A DNA stretch of 64,000 nt from Ailurus styani. Lineage: Eukaryota; Chordata; Mammalia; Carnivora; Ailuridae. A model generated the notes under the pieces. That model did not search any database. It had not been told where the DNA came from and was given only the letters and a program-made list of their open reading frames with translations. The stretch is from positions 63,454 through 127,453 of the forward strand of contig LNAC01000349.1 in assembly GCA_002007465.1 (NCBI GenBank). The letters run 5' to 3'. The translations under genes were made by a program, and so were the position numbers. This document shows positions 23,047 to 33,872 of the stretch, piece by piece. The first letter of the stretch is position 1, and each line of letters starts with the position of its first letter.

Positions 23047-23805
23047 AAATATATTTCCTATCAACAAGATAAAGTCAGACCTTGTGTTTTTGTTTTTAAT
23101 CTCATACTCTCTTCCTTTTAATTGTATTGTTTCATCTGTTCATATTTGTTGTTATTGTTGATATAACTGGATTTATATCTGCCATTTTCCTTTTGTTTTC
23201 TTTATGTCTCATTATTTTTGTTTCTTTTTTACTCCTTACTGCTTACTTGATACAAGATAGAGATTTCTTGGTATAATATATTAATTCCATGAATAATATT
23301 TAATCATATTTCTGAATCATTTTAGTGGTTGCCCTAGAGCCTAAAATATACATCTCAAATAACCAAAATATACTACAGATTTATACTAACTCAATTACAG
23401 TAAAAAATTTACTCCTATATAGTTCCGTTCCTTCCATCCTTATTTGTGCTAGTATCATCATACATGTTGCTTCCATATATGTTACAAACTGAACAATGCA
23501 CTGTTAAAATTATCTTGTATAATATTACATCTTAAACAGAGAAGAAAGGAAAACAAGCTTGTATTTATAATTTGTTATATTAACTTTATTTACCATTTCT
23601 GATTCTCTTGATTTATTCTTATGGATTTGAGTTATAATATTTTGTCACTTCTTCATAAATTTTCCTTACTCAAATAGAGTTTTGTTTCTATTTTTATCAT
23701 TTGTACTATTAGTGTCCAATATATTACATCTAAATGTTCTAAGCTAGTCAATACAATTATATACATAGTTTTATGAAATTGATTTTTAAATCAAGTTAAG
23801 GGAAA

Positions 23806-23835
23806 AAAAGACAATATTCGGTCATATTGTCTTTT
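23806..23835. repeat. Perfect hairpin, 12-bp stem, 6-nt loop
   Basis: 'aaaagacaatat' (23806-23817) and 'atattgtctttt' (23824-23835) are exact complements around 'tcggtc'. It lies in the L1M 5' half. No T-run context suggests a functional terminator, and mammalian DNA would not use one of this type. Confidence 0.9.
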
Positions 23836-24710
23836 ATAATTATCTACATAATTGCCCTTAGTATGACTCCCTGTTTACTCATTTGGATACAAAATTACTA
23901 TTTGATGTTGTTTGCTTTCAATTTAAACGTCCTTAAGTATGATAAGGCAGAACCGTTAACAAAGGCTCTCATGCTTTACTTAACTGGGAATGTCTTTATG
24001 TCATCTTCATTTTTGAAAGATAGTTTTGCTGGTTATAAGATAATCAGTCAATAGTTTTTACTTTCAGCATTTTGAATATGTCATTCCATTTCAGTCTGGC
24101 CTCATTACTTCTGGTAAAAACTGCTGTTAATTTACTATGGTTCTCTTGTATCTAATGAGTCATTTTTCTCTTGGTGCTTTTAAGATATTCCATTTATCTT
24201 TGACTTCAAAGATCAATGATTATGATGTATCTGGGTGCTGAATCTTAAGTCTCTTGTGTCAGTGAGGCTTCCATCCTTTGTGGATGAATCTGTGTGTAGC
24301 TTGGGAATATTTCAAGTCTGCCCCATATTTGGTTCTGATTGTTACTGGGTGCTTACAGACTAGCACATGCACTCAGACTTCCTAATCCTCAGGACTGACT
24401 AATCCTAGGAGGCTCTTCTTGGCTGACTTCTTCCCTGGTTCTCTGTTAAACTTCTGGCTGCTTTGCTATTCTGCTTATTTCTATTAGCCGCATGGAGCTA
24501 CAAGCATTTTCTTAACTGATCTCCACTAAGATTTCCATTGATGTCTACTAAGACACCCACAGTCATGGAATTCTCTATGCTCTGATCTAAATAGGTCAAT
24601 CTCCTCAGACAGAGCTGTGGGGCTCTTTATCTTAATATGGTGCCTCTCTCCCAGGCAGAACCTCTTTGCAACTACACAGTAACTAGAGACAGGAACAGTA
24701 GATCCCTTAT

Positions 24711-25040
24711 CCTAGAGTGAAATCTCTGCTCTACAAGTGAGCACTGGGGGAAAGGGTAACCCTTGGTCTTCTCAGATTGCCACTTGTGGAATGGAAACTC
24801 TGCCCTATAAATAAGCTGGGGCAATCAAGTTCCTGGTATTCTTAGCCTGCTAAGCCTGGAGTAAAGTCTCCCTTCCTACAGGAAGGCACTGGGCGAGTAA
24901 AGGGAGCGGCAGTCCTCTTACAGTACCCAGTAGGCACCAAGCTTCTACAACAAAGAACAAGCTTCTGCAACGAAGATGAGAAAACCTGGTGGCTTGTACC
25001 TCCTGAGTTAAAACCATTGCCCTAGACTTGGTTCTGGTAG
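24711..25040 (-). repeat. Degenerate tandem array, period about 70-75 bp, in the L1M 5'UTR
   Basis: Related units begin near 24717 ('gtgaaatctctgctctacaa'), 24790 ('aatggaaactctgccctata') and 24861 ('gtaaagtctcccttcctaca'), each followed by 'agcactggggg'-, 'agctgggg'- and 'ggcactggg'-like segments and then 'ttctcag'/'ttcttag'. A further related start is near 25005. A 22-bp local duplication 'aagcttctacaacaaagaac' / 'aagcttctgcaacgaagatg' lies at 24938-24980. The unit structure suggests L1 promoter monomers; the L1 context is inferred from neighbours. Confidence 0.6.
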
Positions 25041-25345
25041 GGAGGGGAAGAGAGCCTTGTATTCTTGCATGCACCAACTCAGAGGAAAGCACCCCAAGTA
25101 GAATTCCCATAAAACAGAGCTTGGAGGAGGGTGAGGAAGAAGGTCATGCTCAAATGCCAGTTTCTCACTCTTCTTACCAAGATGTAGTAGATTTCCTTTA
25201 GTGAGTGGATTTTTCATTTGCCTAAATGCCCTTAGGAATATTTCAAGAGACTTTAATTTTTTAAATAATATTCTCCAGTTAAAGAAGTTATTTTGTTGGG
25301 GGAAGGGTTTACTGCATACTGCACTGTTCATGCCATCACTTCAGT

Positions 25346-26270
25346 ATCCTCAAGGGTGATTTCTCCCAGACTTTCTTCTTGGTCCAAACACCCACTTATG
25401 TTCTAAATCTTCAATATTTGAAAATATGTTTTCAATTTCAAGCCCTTACTGTGTTGCCTGTCAATTTACGTTTGCTTGCTGTTTTATAAATCTAGTCAAA
25501 TGTAGCACAATGATGTTAAAATGTTAAGGCTGCATTTAAACCTAAAATTCAAATCATTTTTTTCAGCATGGGTTAGCTTGAAGCATTTTCTTACATTTAT
25601 TAATGAAATCTTGTTTATGTCCTTCTGAGAAAAGATAGGTTTTGTTTCTGAAGAACAGGTTTTTTTGTTTGTTTTTAGACCATTTGGTAAAGAATGTTTG
25701 ACAAGTACTGTTGGACAACTGCTGAGAAAACTGGTTTTAGAACCTTGCAGAAGTTCTGCATTTGAATTCAAAAAGCGTTCTTAAGTAAAATGGTCTTCAC
25801 ATTTCTGGTTCCTTTAAGATCCTCAACCATTATTGCTTATGAATGAGATTCTATGCATTTTAGTAATATCAGTATGATTCTTCATCAGTTTCCACTATAG
25901 AACCTCAATGTTTTTTATTGCTCACATTCCTTTCTTCTTAAAGACCACAATTATATTAGTTGCATTCTATATTTTATATACTCTTATTTTCTATATTTTT
26001 AGAAATATACTGAGATACTTACAGTAGAAAAAATTATTACTGGCATCAAATGTAGATTATGAGATTAAATATGTTTTATTTTTCTGAGTGCAATGGGAAT
26101 TTTCCGGGTTGGAAAATGAAGAAAAGAGTCTCTGGAGAAAAGTGTAATGCAATAATACAAAGACAGAGAAGGAATGTTGCAATGTGAGAAATATGAGAGG
26201 AAAATGAGGCCAAAGAAGTAGGGCAGAAGCAGAGCAGTGAAGAAACTTGACTTTAATTTTATATATTAAA
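25346..26270. other. Unassigned AT-rich sequence
   Basis: No gene, RNA or repeat recognised. Short frames only. Confidence 0.5.
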
Positions 26271-26740
26271 ATTAATTAATCTTTTATTTTATAGCCAATG
26301 ATTTCTGATTTCATTTTAATGAAATCTTTTCCATTTTTAATTTTTTTATAATCTTTAAGCCTCTAATCCAATTGGAGTTGATTACTGAGGTAAGAATACA
26401 ATGTTCTTTTTTTGTGAATAACCCTTTTTCTACTTCCAGTTAAAGAATACTCCTTCTTTCCCACACTTCTCTCTCATACCACTTCTGCCATCTGTCAAAC
26501 TCCAAGTATCTGTGATCCTGTTTCTGACTTTTCATTTTGTTTCATTAGCGAATTTATGTATCTTTGCACTAATACCACACCATGGTAATTACAACAACTT
26601 TCTAACAAACGATAGCACTGGATCTGACAAATGCCTCTTGCCCACACATCACAGAAGTGCCTAGGTAATTCTCTTCCATATAACTTTGAGAATAATCTTT
26701 GAAAGTTGTATAACAAGCTGAATGGATTCTTAATTAGAAT
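26271..26740 (-). mobile_element. Ancient LINE-1/HAL1-type ORF2 fragment
   Basis: 'taatccaattggagttgatt', 'gaatactccttctttcccac', 'atctgtgatcctgtttctga' and 'tttgcactaataccacacca' are diverged antisense L1 phrases in the correct order. Confidence 0.65.
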
Positions 26741-28413
26741 ACTTCTTTATTTAACCATTATTCTTCATAATTAATATTTCTGCCTTTTTCTTTTCTTTTT
26801 CTTACACATAGCTAACATTCTCCCTTTCTTACTGTGAATTCTATTAGCACAATTTTAAACTTTTTATGCATCTGTTCTAATATTTCTGATTCTGTTGAAC
26901 TACATATTCCAATGTGTTGCTTTTTATTTTTAAAGGTTTTTAAATGTCTTGTTATTTTGGCTTATAAGCTCCCCATCCTCAGAAATATCAATAATTCCGA
27001 CAATGCATGTTATTTATCTCCAAAACCTGAGGGAGTGTGAGGTAGAAAATGAGAGAGACTTATTATAGTGAGCCAAATCACCAGAAAATCAGATCTAGCT
27101 CTTACTTACAACAACTTCTCTGATAATGGCTTTACCTTTTCCCCCAATAGAGAAGTAATATCAGAAGAGATATATCTTAGATTGCAATGTACCAGACCTT
27201 AGATTCTGGAGCAGGAGGGATGAAGACATGGCTACTCTTACTTTATTTGGTCCCCAGCAGTCCTTTTCAGCATTTCATAAGGTCAGGGCTTCTGCAACTA
27301 CTGAATTTACTCCTGAGAATGTCTAGACCAGAACTCTGGGTCATCATAGGTATGAGAAATAGCCACTGTTCATCTCAAGGTACTGGAAGGTGAGAAAAAA
27401 ATAAAAGAACTCTAATGTTTACCTTCTTACTACATTCTTTCACTGCAATTTCTGGTTGTCTCATTCCCCAGGCTAAAACCTCCACCTATCTACACCCTTA
27501 CACACACATCAATCCAAATCAATCCCTATTATCTCAGGTTCCTATATTTCCCATTCAAGGTGAATCTTTCTTTTCTCTATTTATTCTTCACTCAATTCTT
27601 AATAAATATGTGGATATTACCATTTGTTTATCACCTCTTACTACATTAAGCCTTTCCAAAACTGCATGGTGCTGCTCATTAGAGCCATTGTTCAATAAGT
27701 GCCCTCTTGAACCTGCTGCTCTCAATTTGCTCTTACAGCTATGGCTAGGCTTTCTTCCTAAACACCTACTTACATAAGTGGCAAATAAATAGCATGGCTT
27801 TTCTAAATTTCACATGTCTGAAATTAGAATAGCCTACATTTCTTTCTCTATTTTTTAATTGATTAAGAGATTAATCTTTGCCACAAATCCAACTGAAACA
27901 CATTTCCTAAATCAAATGTACTGATGAGTCACTTATGAGCTTTATTCTGGCCAAAAACATGCCTGAATTATTATTGTACATTCAATGCTTCTCTCTACAA
28001 AATGAGATTTTAGGAAAGTACTATCAATATACATTTATTTGTCCCATCCTTCTGTCCCTGACTCCTTCCTGTACAAATTCTACTACAATATTCTGACTCT
28101 ATTATAAAAAAATGAATGAACAAAAAACAGTAAAAAAGTATGACAGAATTAGGACTATTAAAACAGTTTGTGGTTCCACCTTTTCATTTGTTGGTAATTT
28201 TGTAAAAAAGCGGGTTAGAGTGGACAGTACAAATTAAATCACTTGGCCTCCTTTCCAGTCTCATTCTGGAATATCTCACTCTACTGCAATAGGTGGAAAT
28301 TTACAGACATTCCATTTTACAGTCATCTTTGCAGCTAGGATTCTGGATGCAAATAAGGTTCTATATATCAAATGCAATTGCACAATCTGAAAGCAGAAGA
28401 CAGGTATAGGCCA
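26741..28413. other. Unassigned sequence, weak L2-like stretch near 27415-27780
   Basis: Mostly unrecognised. The pyrimidine-rich stretch at 27415-27780 (frame of 120 codons) has the composition of LINE-2 3' regions but no decisive phrase, and the frame has no recognisable domain. Confidence 0.4.
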
Positions 28414-28903
28414 CCATATTAATTTCCTATGGCTGTATTACAAAGTACCAAAAACAGAGTATCTTAAATTAAGAAAAAATGTTTTGTCTCACAATTCTGG
28501 AAGTCTCATAGTCCAAAATCCAGGTGGCAGTAGGACCATGTTCTAGAAGCCAGGAGAGAGTGCTTCTTTGACATTTTCTAGCTTCAGGTGCTGTCAATCT
28601 TAGACTCCTTTGGTTTGTAAAGCATACTTCCAATCTCTACCGTCATCTTCATATGACATTCTCACTGTGTCTTTACCATTGTCTTCCTTTTGTGCATATT
28701 TGTCTGTTTTTCACTATTCACTTTTTTTTCACTATTCACTTTTGATATGGACACCAGTCATATTCGATTAGCACCCACCTTAATGACCTTATCTTAATTT
28801 GACTACATCTGCAAAGATCCTATTTCCAAATAAAGTCACATTTTGATGTAGCAGAAATTAGGACTTTAATCTGTCTTTTTTTGTGGATACAAGTCAACCC
28901 ATC
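28414..28903 (-). mobile_element. Solo LTR, ERVL-MaLR (MLT1-like)
   Basis: The left edge 'tattaatttcctatggctgt' is the complement of the typical MLT1 3' end. 'cacaattctggaagtctcat', 'cccaccttaatgaccttatc' and 'aagtcaacccatcttc' continue the complement to the LTR 5' side. It contains a small tandem duplication of 'ttttcactattcacttt' (28707-28723 and 28726-28742). Confidence 0.75.
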
Positions 28904-29187
28904 TTCCTGATAATTTTGGCTGGTTTGAACTAGCAAGTAAGGTTATGTAGACATGAGATTTTCCTATATCTCATCTATATGCCCAGCCAGTTTGTTAGTA
29001 TTGAGAGGACACTGCAGGATAAATTTTCTAATAATCTGGGGATCATAACTATAGATGAATATTCTTCAAATCAAAACTTCTAGCTCAGTTTCAAAGGAAA
29101 TAGCTCTTATGGCAAGTAAGTAACATAGCATTCTAGAAACCATTTCCATAGGTCTACTCTAGATCTTGCTTCTATTTACTTAACCCA

Positions 29188-29211
29188 CATATATATATAT
29201 ATATATATATA
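29188..29211. repeat. (TA)n microsatellite
   Basis: Uninterrupted alternating AT of about 24 bp. Confidence 0.95.
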
Positions 29212-29262
29212 CCTAATTCCCTACACTAAAGTTTTATACTTAAAATACCTGAGGCTTTTTCT

Positions 29263-29287
29263 CTTACCTACACGAAGTGTAGGTAAG
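29263..29287. repeat. Perfect hairpin, 11-bp stem, 3-nt loop
   Basis: 'cttacctacac' and 'gtgtaggtaag' are exact complements around 'gaa'. The right arm plus the next bases reads 'aggtaagt', a consensus 5' splice-site sequence, and the left arm carries 'cttacct', its complement. No exon evidence accompanies it. Confidence 0.9.
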
Positions 29288-31215
29288 TCCTGGCTAATAC
29301 ACACATCAAATTTTTCATCATCTTCAGATTCATTTTAGACATGAATTAAACCAGCAAGAATGCTTGTGTGTGGCTCCTTTTAATATATAAAATGATGAGT
29401 GAGGAACCTATATGGCTGGTGCTGTTTCTACTGCACGAACAGCAGCAGCTGGATTTTTTAAAAGCCAAATCCAATTAAAAACTGTCACTTGTATCATTAA
29501 GGTCCTGCCTGAGACAATTAACAATTTTAAGTGACTACCAGACACACTGTACATACAAGAATATATTTGGTCATCCTAGTAGCAGTTGGAAATGCATATT
29601 TCATTTGACAGCATTTGCAAAACCCTTTATCACCTCAAAATAACTTGTGCAATGTACAGATTGTGTTAAAAAGTTAGTCTCACAAATTTTTTGTATGTAA
29701 AAGTCCAATTTGGCTTATACATAAAAATAAAGTTGTAGTCAGTATTGATTTTGCAGTTGTTATCTTCTCAAAATTAATCATGAAAATTCCTAGTCCTGCA
29801 GTCTTCACCTAACTTTTGAGGTTGCAAGGCAATTTTGACACAAAACTAGAAGTTAACAGGAATCCCATTGTCATAGTATTTTAATAATATTATTATATTT
29901 TAATAGTATTATTATGCTAAGAAATGTTATAGCACAATTTTTGTTGGCTTATGCTGCCTTATTTGGTTTTCTATAGTCAGTATCTTTATTTGCATACATA
30001 GGAAAATGTTATTTAGGTTAAATAACCCTGAAGAGTAATAAAGGTCTTTGCTCAACTAGTTTTGTTTCTACTTGTTTTCTCTGATCATAAAACTCCACAG
30101 ACATGTATTACATATGTCAATGTGAGAAAATATGAACATAATTTAGAGAAATGTAAACCCATCTTTCAGACCCTTTGTAAATCTCTCAAGTTTATACCAC
30201 TAAAATGGACCAAGTTCTAACTCCCATCTGATTCTGGACTATTGTATTGCTCTTATTTTTCTTTGTCTTCTGTCACATGAAGAAACAGAAAAATAAACTG
30301 GAATTTCACTGTTAGAATAAATGATGCTGCTATCAGGATTTAATCTTATTCCCAGTCCACTGAGGCCTAATCAAAAGACAGATATAAACTGACCAATCTC
30401 CTGATTAGGAAACCTTCAGTGAAAATACACAAAGATATAACTCTTCTTTTCTTCTATTGTGAAAATGGAAGACTGCGGCCCACTGATACCCATCCTATAG
30501 TAGAAATGCCTTTTGCAATGAAGAGTTATATTATTTTCAAGTGCTACAGAAAGAAATATGTATACTAAAAATCCAAAATTCTAGGAATTATGTTGTATTT
30601 TAACTATATTGCTAAAAAAATCTTAAGTTATAATTCAGATCAAACTCTTTCTAAATAAAAATAAAATGTATACATCTATTTTTTCACAAATAAAAGGATG
30701 ACACCTAGCCAAGTGAAACATATAACACCTGGCATATATAAAAGATAAAATAGGATATAGGTAGTTTTGAGGAAATCTGAACAACAAGCAACTGAAAATA
30801 GCAACAAAATGAAAAAATATCATCAGTGTTAGAAAACGTTCATAGATGTTATTTCAAAACAAGATGGAAAAATATAATCAAAGTAAATACTACAGACTAC
30901 ATATAGTTCTACAGGAATTACTGAAATTTCTCATTTTATACAAAGGAACACTCATTCTTTAGTTTTTGGATTTCTTTTGTCTTACTCTAAAAAAGAGGAT
31001 GGTACTAAAAAGTGTGTTGCCTATTCCGAATTCCAATCTTAAAATACCAGTATCTAGTTGCATAATACATTATAACTACCATGTAGTGACACCCCTGACC
31101 ACAAATAACTGGCAAACTTAGAGGGACAGCAGATCCATATACACAGTATAAAAGTGAAGAGCATTTACCATATGTTCACAGAAAACATTGAGAAAGTTTT
31201 GAGAGTCTCTTTGTA

Positions 31216-31765
31216 GTGCAGAATTGGGAAAGGGTCCCTTGAGATTCCAGATGAATTTTAGGTTGAGTTTTTGTTCTTATACAAAAAACACTATTAGGAT
31301 TTTGATAGTGAATGAATGCATGGAATCTGTAGATTGCTTTGGGTTGTATAGACATCTTAACAACAGTAAGTCTTACAATCCAGAAACATGGAATATATTT
31401 CCATTTACTTATGTTTCCTTTAAATTATTTCATCAATGTTTTGTGGTTGTCATTACAAGTCTCTCATTCCCTTGGTTAATTCTTAATTATTTTATTCTTT
31501 TTGATGCTATTTTAAGTGAAATTGTTTTCTTAATTTCCTTTTCAAATTGCTCCTTGTTAGTATATAGAAATGCAACTAATTTTTGTGTGCTGACTTTGTA
31601 TCTTGCTACTTTCCTCAATGAATTTATTAGTTTTAATTTTTTCTCCTGTGGAATCTTTAGGGCTTTCTACATCTAAGATATTTCATCTGTGAAGAGATAA
31701 TTTTACTTCTTCCTTCCCACTTTGGTGCCTCTAATTTCTATTTCTTGCCGAATTGTTCTTGCTAG
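31216..31765 (-). mobile_element. Old LINE-1 ORF2, inverted 5' segment
   Basis: Complement covers ORF2 just around and after the RT core ('ctagcaagaacaattcggca' at the right end to 'aattcatctggaatctcaag' at the left). It joins at about 31765 to sense ORF2 of a later position ('tggatagccacatgcaaaag'), the arrangement made by twin priming. The 150-codon frame at 31224-31676 is the antisense of ORF2, not a gene. Confidence 0.75.
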
Positions 31766-32133
31766 ATCTTCATATCATGGATAGCCACATGCAAAAGAAT
31801 GAAGTTGGACTCTTACCTAGTACCGTATACAAAAATTAACTCAACATGGATCAGAGACCTAAATGTAAGAACTAAAAGTAGGGTGCCTGGGTGGCTCAGT
31901 GGGTTAAAGCCTCTGCCTTCGGCTCAGGTCATGATCTCAGGGTCCTGGGATAGAGGCCCGCATCGGGCTCCCTGCTCGGCGGGGAGCCTGCTTCCTCCTC
32001 TCTCTGCCTGCCTCTCTGCCTACTTGTGATCTCTCTCTCTCTCTCTGTCAAATAAATAAATAAAATCTTAAAAAAAAAAAGAACTAAAAGTAAAAAACTT
32101 TTAGGTGAAAACATAAGGCAAAACTTCATTACA
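31766..32133 (+). mobile_element. Old LINE-1 ORF2, sense segment (left of the young L1)
   Basis: 'tggatagccacatgcaaaag' and 'acatggatcagagacctaaa' are ORF2 phrases. Split by a SINE at 31881-32078 and by the young L1 from 32134; it resumes at 39406. Confidence 0.8.
31881..32078 (+). mobile_element. CAN-SINE (mustelid-type)
   Basis: Full element from 'gggtgcctgggtggctcagt' to the 'aataaataaaatctt' tail. Target-site duplication 'aagaactaaaagta' at 31867-31880 and 32079-32092. Confidence 0.96.
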
Positions 32134-33872
32134 GGGGGAGGAACAAGATGTCGGAGGAATGAACCCATTATCATCAGGTCCCAGGAATTCAGGCAGATAG
32201 TTATCAAACCATTCTGAACACCTACAAATTCAACAGGAGATTGACGAGAAGAAGAGCAGCAATTCTAGGAACAGAAAATCAACCACTTTCCAGAAGGTAG
32301 GACTTGCAGAGAAGTGAATCTGAAGCAATGGGAAGAGAGATTGTGGGGGGAAGTGCCAGCTCACGGCAAGTAAGAGAGCAGTGGAGCACAAAACCAGAAC
32401 TTGTAGAAGTCTGCTCCTCTGAGGGACATTGATCCAGAGGCTAAGCGGGGGTGGGGGGTGGGGGGGTGGAGCCCTCGGGGGATAGTGTGGTCTTAGTACC
32501 CATGGGGACACAAAAAGACCGGGGGTATCTGAGTGTGGCAGAGCTCCCAGGTATCAGAGTGGGGAAGCCGGCTGCAGAGATGGAGCCAAGCAGTGGGCTA
32601 TCAGCTCAGGGTTACCTTAAATGGTTATCCAAGGCACAGTCGGGCCACTGCTCTGCGAGCAAGGAACCCACAAGTGGCAGATCCAGAGAGAACCCCTCCT
32701 TCCTCCTCTGGGAGGAGTGGCGTGGGAGCATGCTGCAGGACACTGCTGGGTTTGGAGATTCCAAACAAGGCCATGCACCAGAGATAGAAACACTCGGTCA
32801 AGGCTGGGTGAGCTCGGAGTGCAGCTGGAGACCAGGAAAATGGAAGGGATTGACTGCTTTTCACTGAGGGGGCACTGAAGAATGGGGCTCCAAGCTCTGG
32901 GCTCCTACGGGGCCAGAGATTGGGAGGCCGCCATTTTCATTCCCACACTCCAAAGCTGCATCGAAAGCGTTCAGGGGACAAAAGCTACTGAGAGCAAACC
33001 AGAGTAGATTACTTAGCCTTGCCCCTGGCAAGGGCGGTGCAATTCTGCCTCAGGCAAAGACACTTGAGAATCACTGCCCCTTCCCTGAGAAGATCAGCAA
33101 GAACTTCCAGCAAAGACCAAGTTCACCGATCAATGAGAACTGTGGAACTCCAGAGCTAGGGGAAAACACATAGAATTCATGGCTTTTCTCCCATGATCCT
33201 TTAGTCTTTCAAAGTTAAATTCTTTGAATTTTATTTTTTTCTTATCCTTTTTAAAAAATATTTCCTCTTTCCTATTTTAACATTTTTAACTATTTTATCT
33301 TATCAATACCTTTTTAAAAATCTTTGATAATTTTCATTGTTATAGTCATATTTTATCCCTTCACTGTATTGAACCTTATTTTTTGTATACATATAGGTTT
33401 TTTTTATTCATTAAAGTTTTGGGATACAATTTCTTCTAATAGATCAAAATACACCCTAAATCTAGCACATGGCTTTGTTCTAGTCTCCAGCCTGATTACA
33501 TTCTTTCCTCTTTTTTTTTTCTTTTTTTCAACCAACTTCTTATCAATTCATTTTTAGAATCTTTTTTAATTTTCATCTTTACAATCATACTCCATCCCTT
33601 CATCATGTTTACCTTTATATGTGTATATATATGTTTTTCTTTAAAATTTGGGAAGGTAATTTCTTCTAACAGACCAAAATACACCCAAAACCAAGTGTGT
33701 GGCTCTGTTCAAGTCACCAGTCTAATGTACAAATATAGCTATAGACATAAATTTTTCTTCTTCTCCCCCTGGTTTCAGGTCTCTTTTGATTTGGTTAGTG
33801 TATATTTTTCTGGGGTCGTTGCTACCCTTTTAGTATTTTGTTCTCTCATTCATCTCTTCTTATCCGGATAAA
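32134..33872 (+). promoter_or_regulatory. L1 5'UTR (internal promoter region)
   Basis: The sequence upstream of ORF1 in an L1 acts as its internal Pol II promoter (family knowledge). It has a purine-rich, GC-richer first 1 kb, including a G-run cluster at 32447-32468, and an AT-rich second part from 33200 with two related T-rich segments ('aatttcttctaatagatcaa' at 33429 and 'aatttcttctaacagaccaa' at 33658). These suggest an internal duplication of about 230 bp. Frames at 32451-32878 are accidental. Confidence 0.8.

Larger units (their letters stand above)
19791..25345 (-). mobile_element. Long ancient LINE-1 (L1M), ORF2 through 5'UTR, 3' end missing
   Basis: Complement phrases run in order from the ORF2 C-terminal region (19800, 'ctttcttgatggtataattt'), through the RT region (20980-21100) and linker (21880-22060), to the 5' side (24000-24110 'agatagttttgctggttata', 'tttcagcattttgaatatgt'). 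It ends in a G-rich leader whose 5' start is near 25345, where the complement reads 'ctgaagtgatggcatgaac'. The usual last part of ORF2 and the 3'UTR are not seen at the left end. Interrupted by a SINE (21351-21555) and a twin-primed L1 (22836-23046). No long frame survives. Confidence 0.7.
28904..31215. other. Unassigned sequence
   Basis: The longest stretch (about 2.3 kb) in the window without a recognised mobile element. It holds a (TA)n run at 29188-29211, a hairpin at 29263-29287 and AT-rich near-repeats around 29878-29925 ('attttaataatattattata'). No exon-like frame is supported. Confidence 0.5.

Noticed and set aside
27415..27777. 120-codon frame as a possible secreted protein
   Set aside because: Hydrophobic start is a by-product of pyrimidine-rich, L2-like sequence; no supporting structure.
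31224..31676. 150-codon open frame on the plus strand
   Set aside because: It is the antisense of old L1 ORF2; the complement carries ORF2 phrases in order.
32451..32878. Overlapping frames of 84-138 codons
   Set aside because: They lie within the 5'UTR of the full-length L1, upstream of ORF1, in a GC-richer leader where chance frames are expected.
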